6,547 bases of DNA from Elusimicrobiota bacterium (lineage in GTDB: Bacteria > Elusimicrobiota > Elusimicrobia > Elusimicrobiales > UBA9959). The notes beneath the pieces are model-generated. The model worked only from the letters and a program-made list of their open reading frames with translations, was not told where the DNA came from and did not search any database. A program made the position numbers and the translations under genes. The stretch lies in contig DAOWGR010000026.1 of the NCBI GenBank assembly GCA_030637365.1, positions 1 to 6,547 of the forward strand. The letters are read 5' to 3'. This document shows, in pieces, positions 5,530-6,547 of this stretch (positions are counted from its first letter, which is position 1; every line of letters starts with the position of its first letter).

Positions 5530-6547
5530 CCATCTCCTGTTTTTTATCTTGATATTCAGCTATTGTTTTTATCCCGTATGGAATATTCCGTGTGAAACAG
5601 GTTGGAAATTTCTGTTAATAATGTCTTTTTTTACCATTGCCGTTTTAACGCTTAAAAGCGAATTAAAAACAGTATCCTTGGATGTAAAATTTGACTTAAG
5701 AAAAGTCAAACATTGGTTTTTAATTGTATTTGTCGCCGGCGCGGCGCACATACCGTTCTGGCTATTGCCAATACCCATAGCTTCGGATGATCAATCTCAC
5801 GCGGGACCGCCTGCTTATATATTGGGCAAACTGACTGAAAACTTTAATTTTTTTCCGCTTATATTGCTCGGATGCTTTATTTTGCTTTACTCCTTTTGGG
5901 GAAAAATAAAGAAGTTTTTTGACAATGTAAGTGAAAACAAAATTATTTTGCTTTCTTTTTCAATTGTGGCTTTGTTTTTTACCTCAACGATTTTATGGGG
6001 ACTGGCTGATAAAATAGGGCATCTCGAAACAGTTTTAAGATATCCCCCCATAAGCCGGTTCATCTACCTTTCCTCCTATATGACTTTTGGAATACATGAA
6101 GCCATTCCGAGAATAGCACAATTCACCTTTGTATCTCTAAGCGCCTTATTCATGATAAAAACCATTCGCTTGATGAAAATAAAAATCAACACCTACATGT
6201 CTTATCTGCTAATAGTGTTTTTTCCCACTTTCTTCGACCTGTCCAATTCAACCACATTGGAAGGCGGCACGGTTTTCTTTTTCATGATTTCCATATATTA
6301 TTTCATCAAAGCCGAAAAAGAGGAAAACAAAAACGATTATCTAAAAACCATGTTTCTTCTTTCAATCGGACTCCTCTACAAACGCTTATTGCTCGGTATT
6401 TTACTTTGTTTCGCAAGCTTAATCTTGATAAAATTTTTAACAAAGAAAAACGACAATGATTTTACCCTCTTTCAAATAAAAACTTTCTGGATACCCGTTC
6501 TATCCGGTCTGCCTTTTATAATTTTAGGATGGGCATGCAGTCTGCGG
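5513..6547 (+). CDS. Polytopic membrane protein, probable GT-C glycosyltransferase (ArnT/PMT-like), 3' end missing
   Basis: A continuous frame of 345 codons from ATG 5513-5515 to the right edge without a stop. It is strongly hydrophobic, with about 9-11 likely membrane spans (around 8-25, 31-47, 67-88, 112-129, 143-163, 200-216, 228-241, 252-265, 278-306, 325-342). A predicted loop holds SDDQSHAGPPAY (91-102), with the acidic pair expected of GT-C active-site loops. A later loop, RYPPISRFIYLSSYMTFG (176-193) followed by HEAIPR (195-200), resembles the PPL...L.FG.EFA.R stretch of ArnT-type enzymes. Such enzymes use polyprenyl-phosphate sugars on the outer membrane face, which fits the DPM-like GT2 genes nearby. 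Which loop carries the catalytic acid is unclear. The start overlaps the methyltransferase by 17 nt and lacks a clear SD. A flippase or polymerase (Wzx/Wzy) is less likely. Confidence 0.7.
   Translation, partial: MKIRLNHLLFFILIFSYCFYPVWNIPCETGWKFLLIMSFFTIAVLTLKSELKTVSLDVKFDLRKVKHWFLIVFVAGAAHIPFWLLPIPIASDDQSHAGPPAYILGKLTENFNFFPLILLGCFILLYSFWGKIKKFFDNVSENKIILLSFSIVALFFTSTILWGLADKIGHLETVLRYPPISRFIYLSSYMTFGIHEAIPRIAQFTFVSLSALFMIKTIRLMKIKINTYMSYLLIVFFPTFFDLSNSTTLEGGTVFFFMISIYYFIKAEKEENKNDYLKTMFLLSIGLLYKRLLLGILLCFASLILIKFLTKKNDNDFTLFQIKTFWIPVLSGLPFIILGWACSLR

Overview
This is an AT-rich bacterial window. It uses the standard code: TGA ends the minus-strand glycosyltransferase gene and no long gene has an internal TGA. 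Seven substantial genes are tightly packed, all in nucleotide-sugar and glycan/lipid-carrier chemistry, which suggests a piece of a cell-surface polysaccharide or glycoconjugate cluster. The organism cannot be named from the sequence. AT-richness, frequent ATA codons, weak Shine-Dalgarno sites and the protein types fit an uncultivated candidate-phylum bacterium (Omnitrophota, Elusimicrobiota or Patescibacteria style), but this is only an impression.

Layout. On the minus strand, 1-431 is the start of an RmlD-like SDR reductase that runs off the left edge. It overlaps by 4 bp (ATGA) with a DPM-like family 2 glycosyltransferase at 428-1123. A divergent intergenic region (1124-1319) carries an extended -10 promoter facing left, a sigma-70-like promoter facing right, and an 80-bp inverted doublet of two REP-like hairpin units. 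On the plus strand, five genes run head to tail with overlaps or a 2-nt gap: a DegT-type PLP aminotransferase (1320-2453), a GDP-fucose-synthase-like SDR (2431-3384), a methyltransferase-GT2 fusion (3377-4789), a stand-alone class I methyltransferase (4792-5529), and a polytopic GT-C-like membrane protein (5513 to the right edge, incomplete).

Working model (inference). The aminotransferase and the SDRs make or modify a nucleotide sugar. The two DPM-like GT2 domains move sugars onto polyprenyl phosphate or a similar acceptor. The methyltransferases decorate a sugar or lipid. The GT-C protein uses a polyprenyl-phosphate sugar on the outer face of the membrane.

The most unusual feature is the doublet at 1241-1320. 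Removing it with one copy of a flanking TGA rejoins ATG to AAA-ATA-CCT, giving the normal aminotransferase N-terminus behind a GGAG site 10 nt upstream. The element therefore looks like an insertion inside the aminotransferase start codon. Its right end supplies a full AAGGAGGT Shine-Dalgarno and a replacement GTG, and its left end is complementary to that site. The old ATG now opens a 28-codon reading frame that ends on the new start as GTGA.
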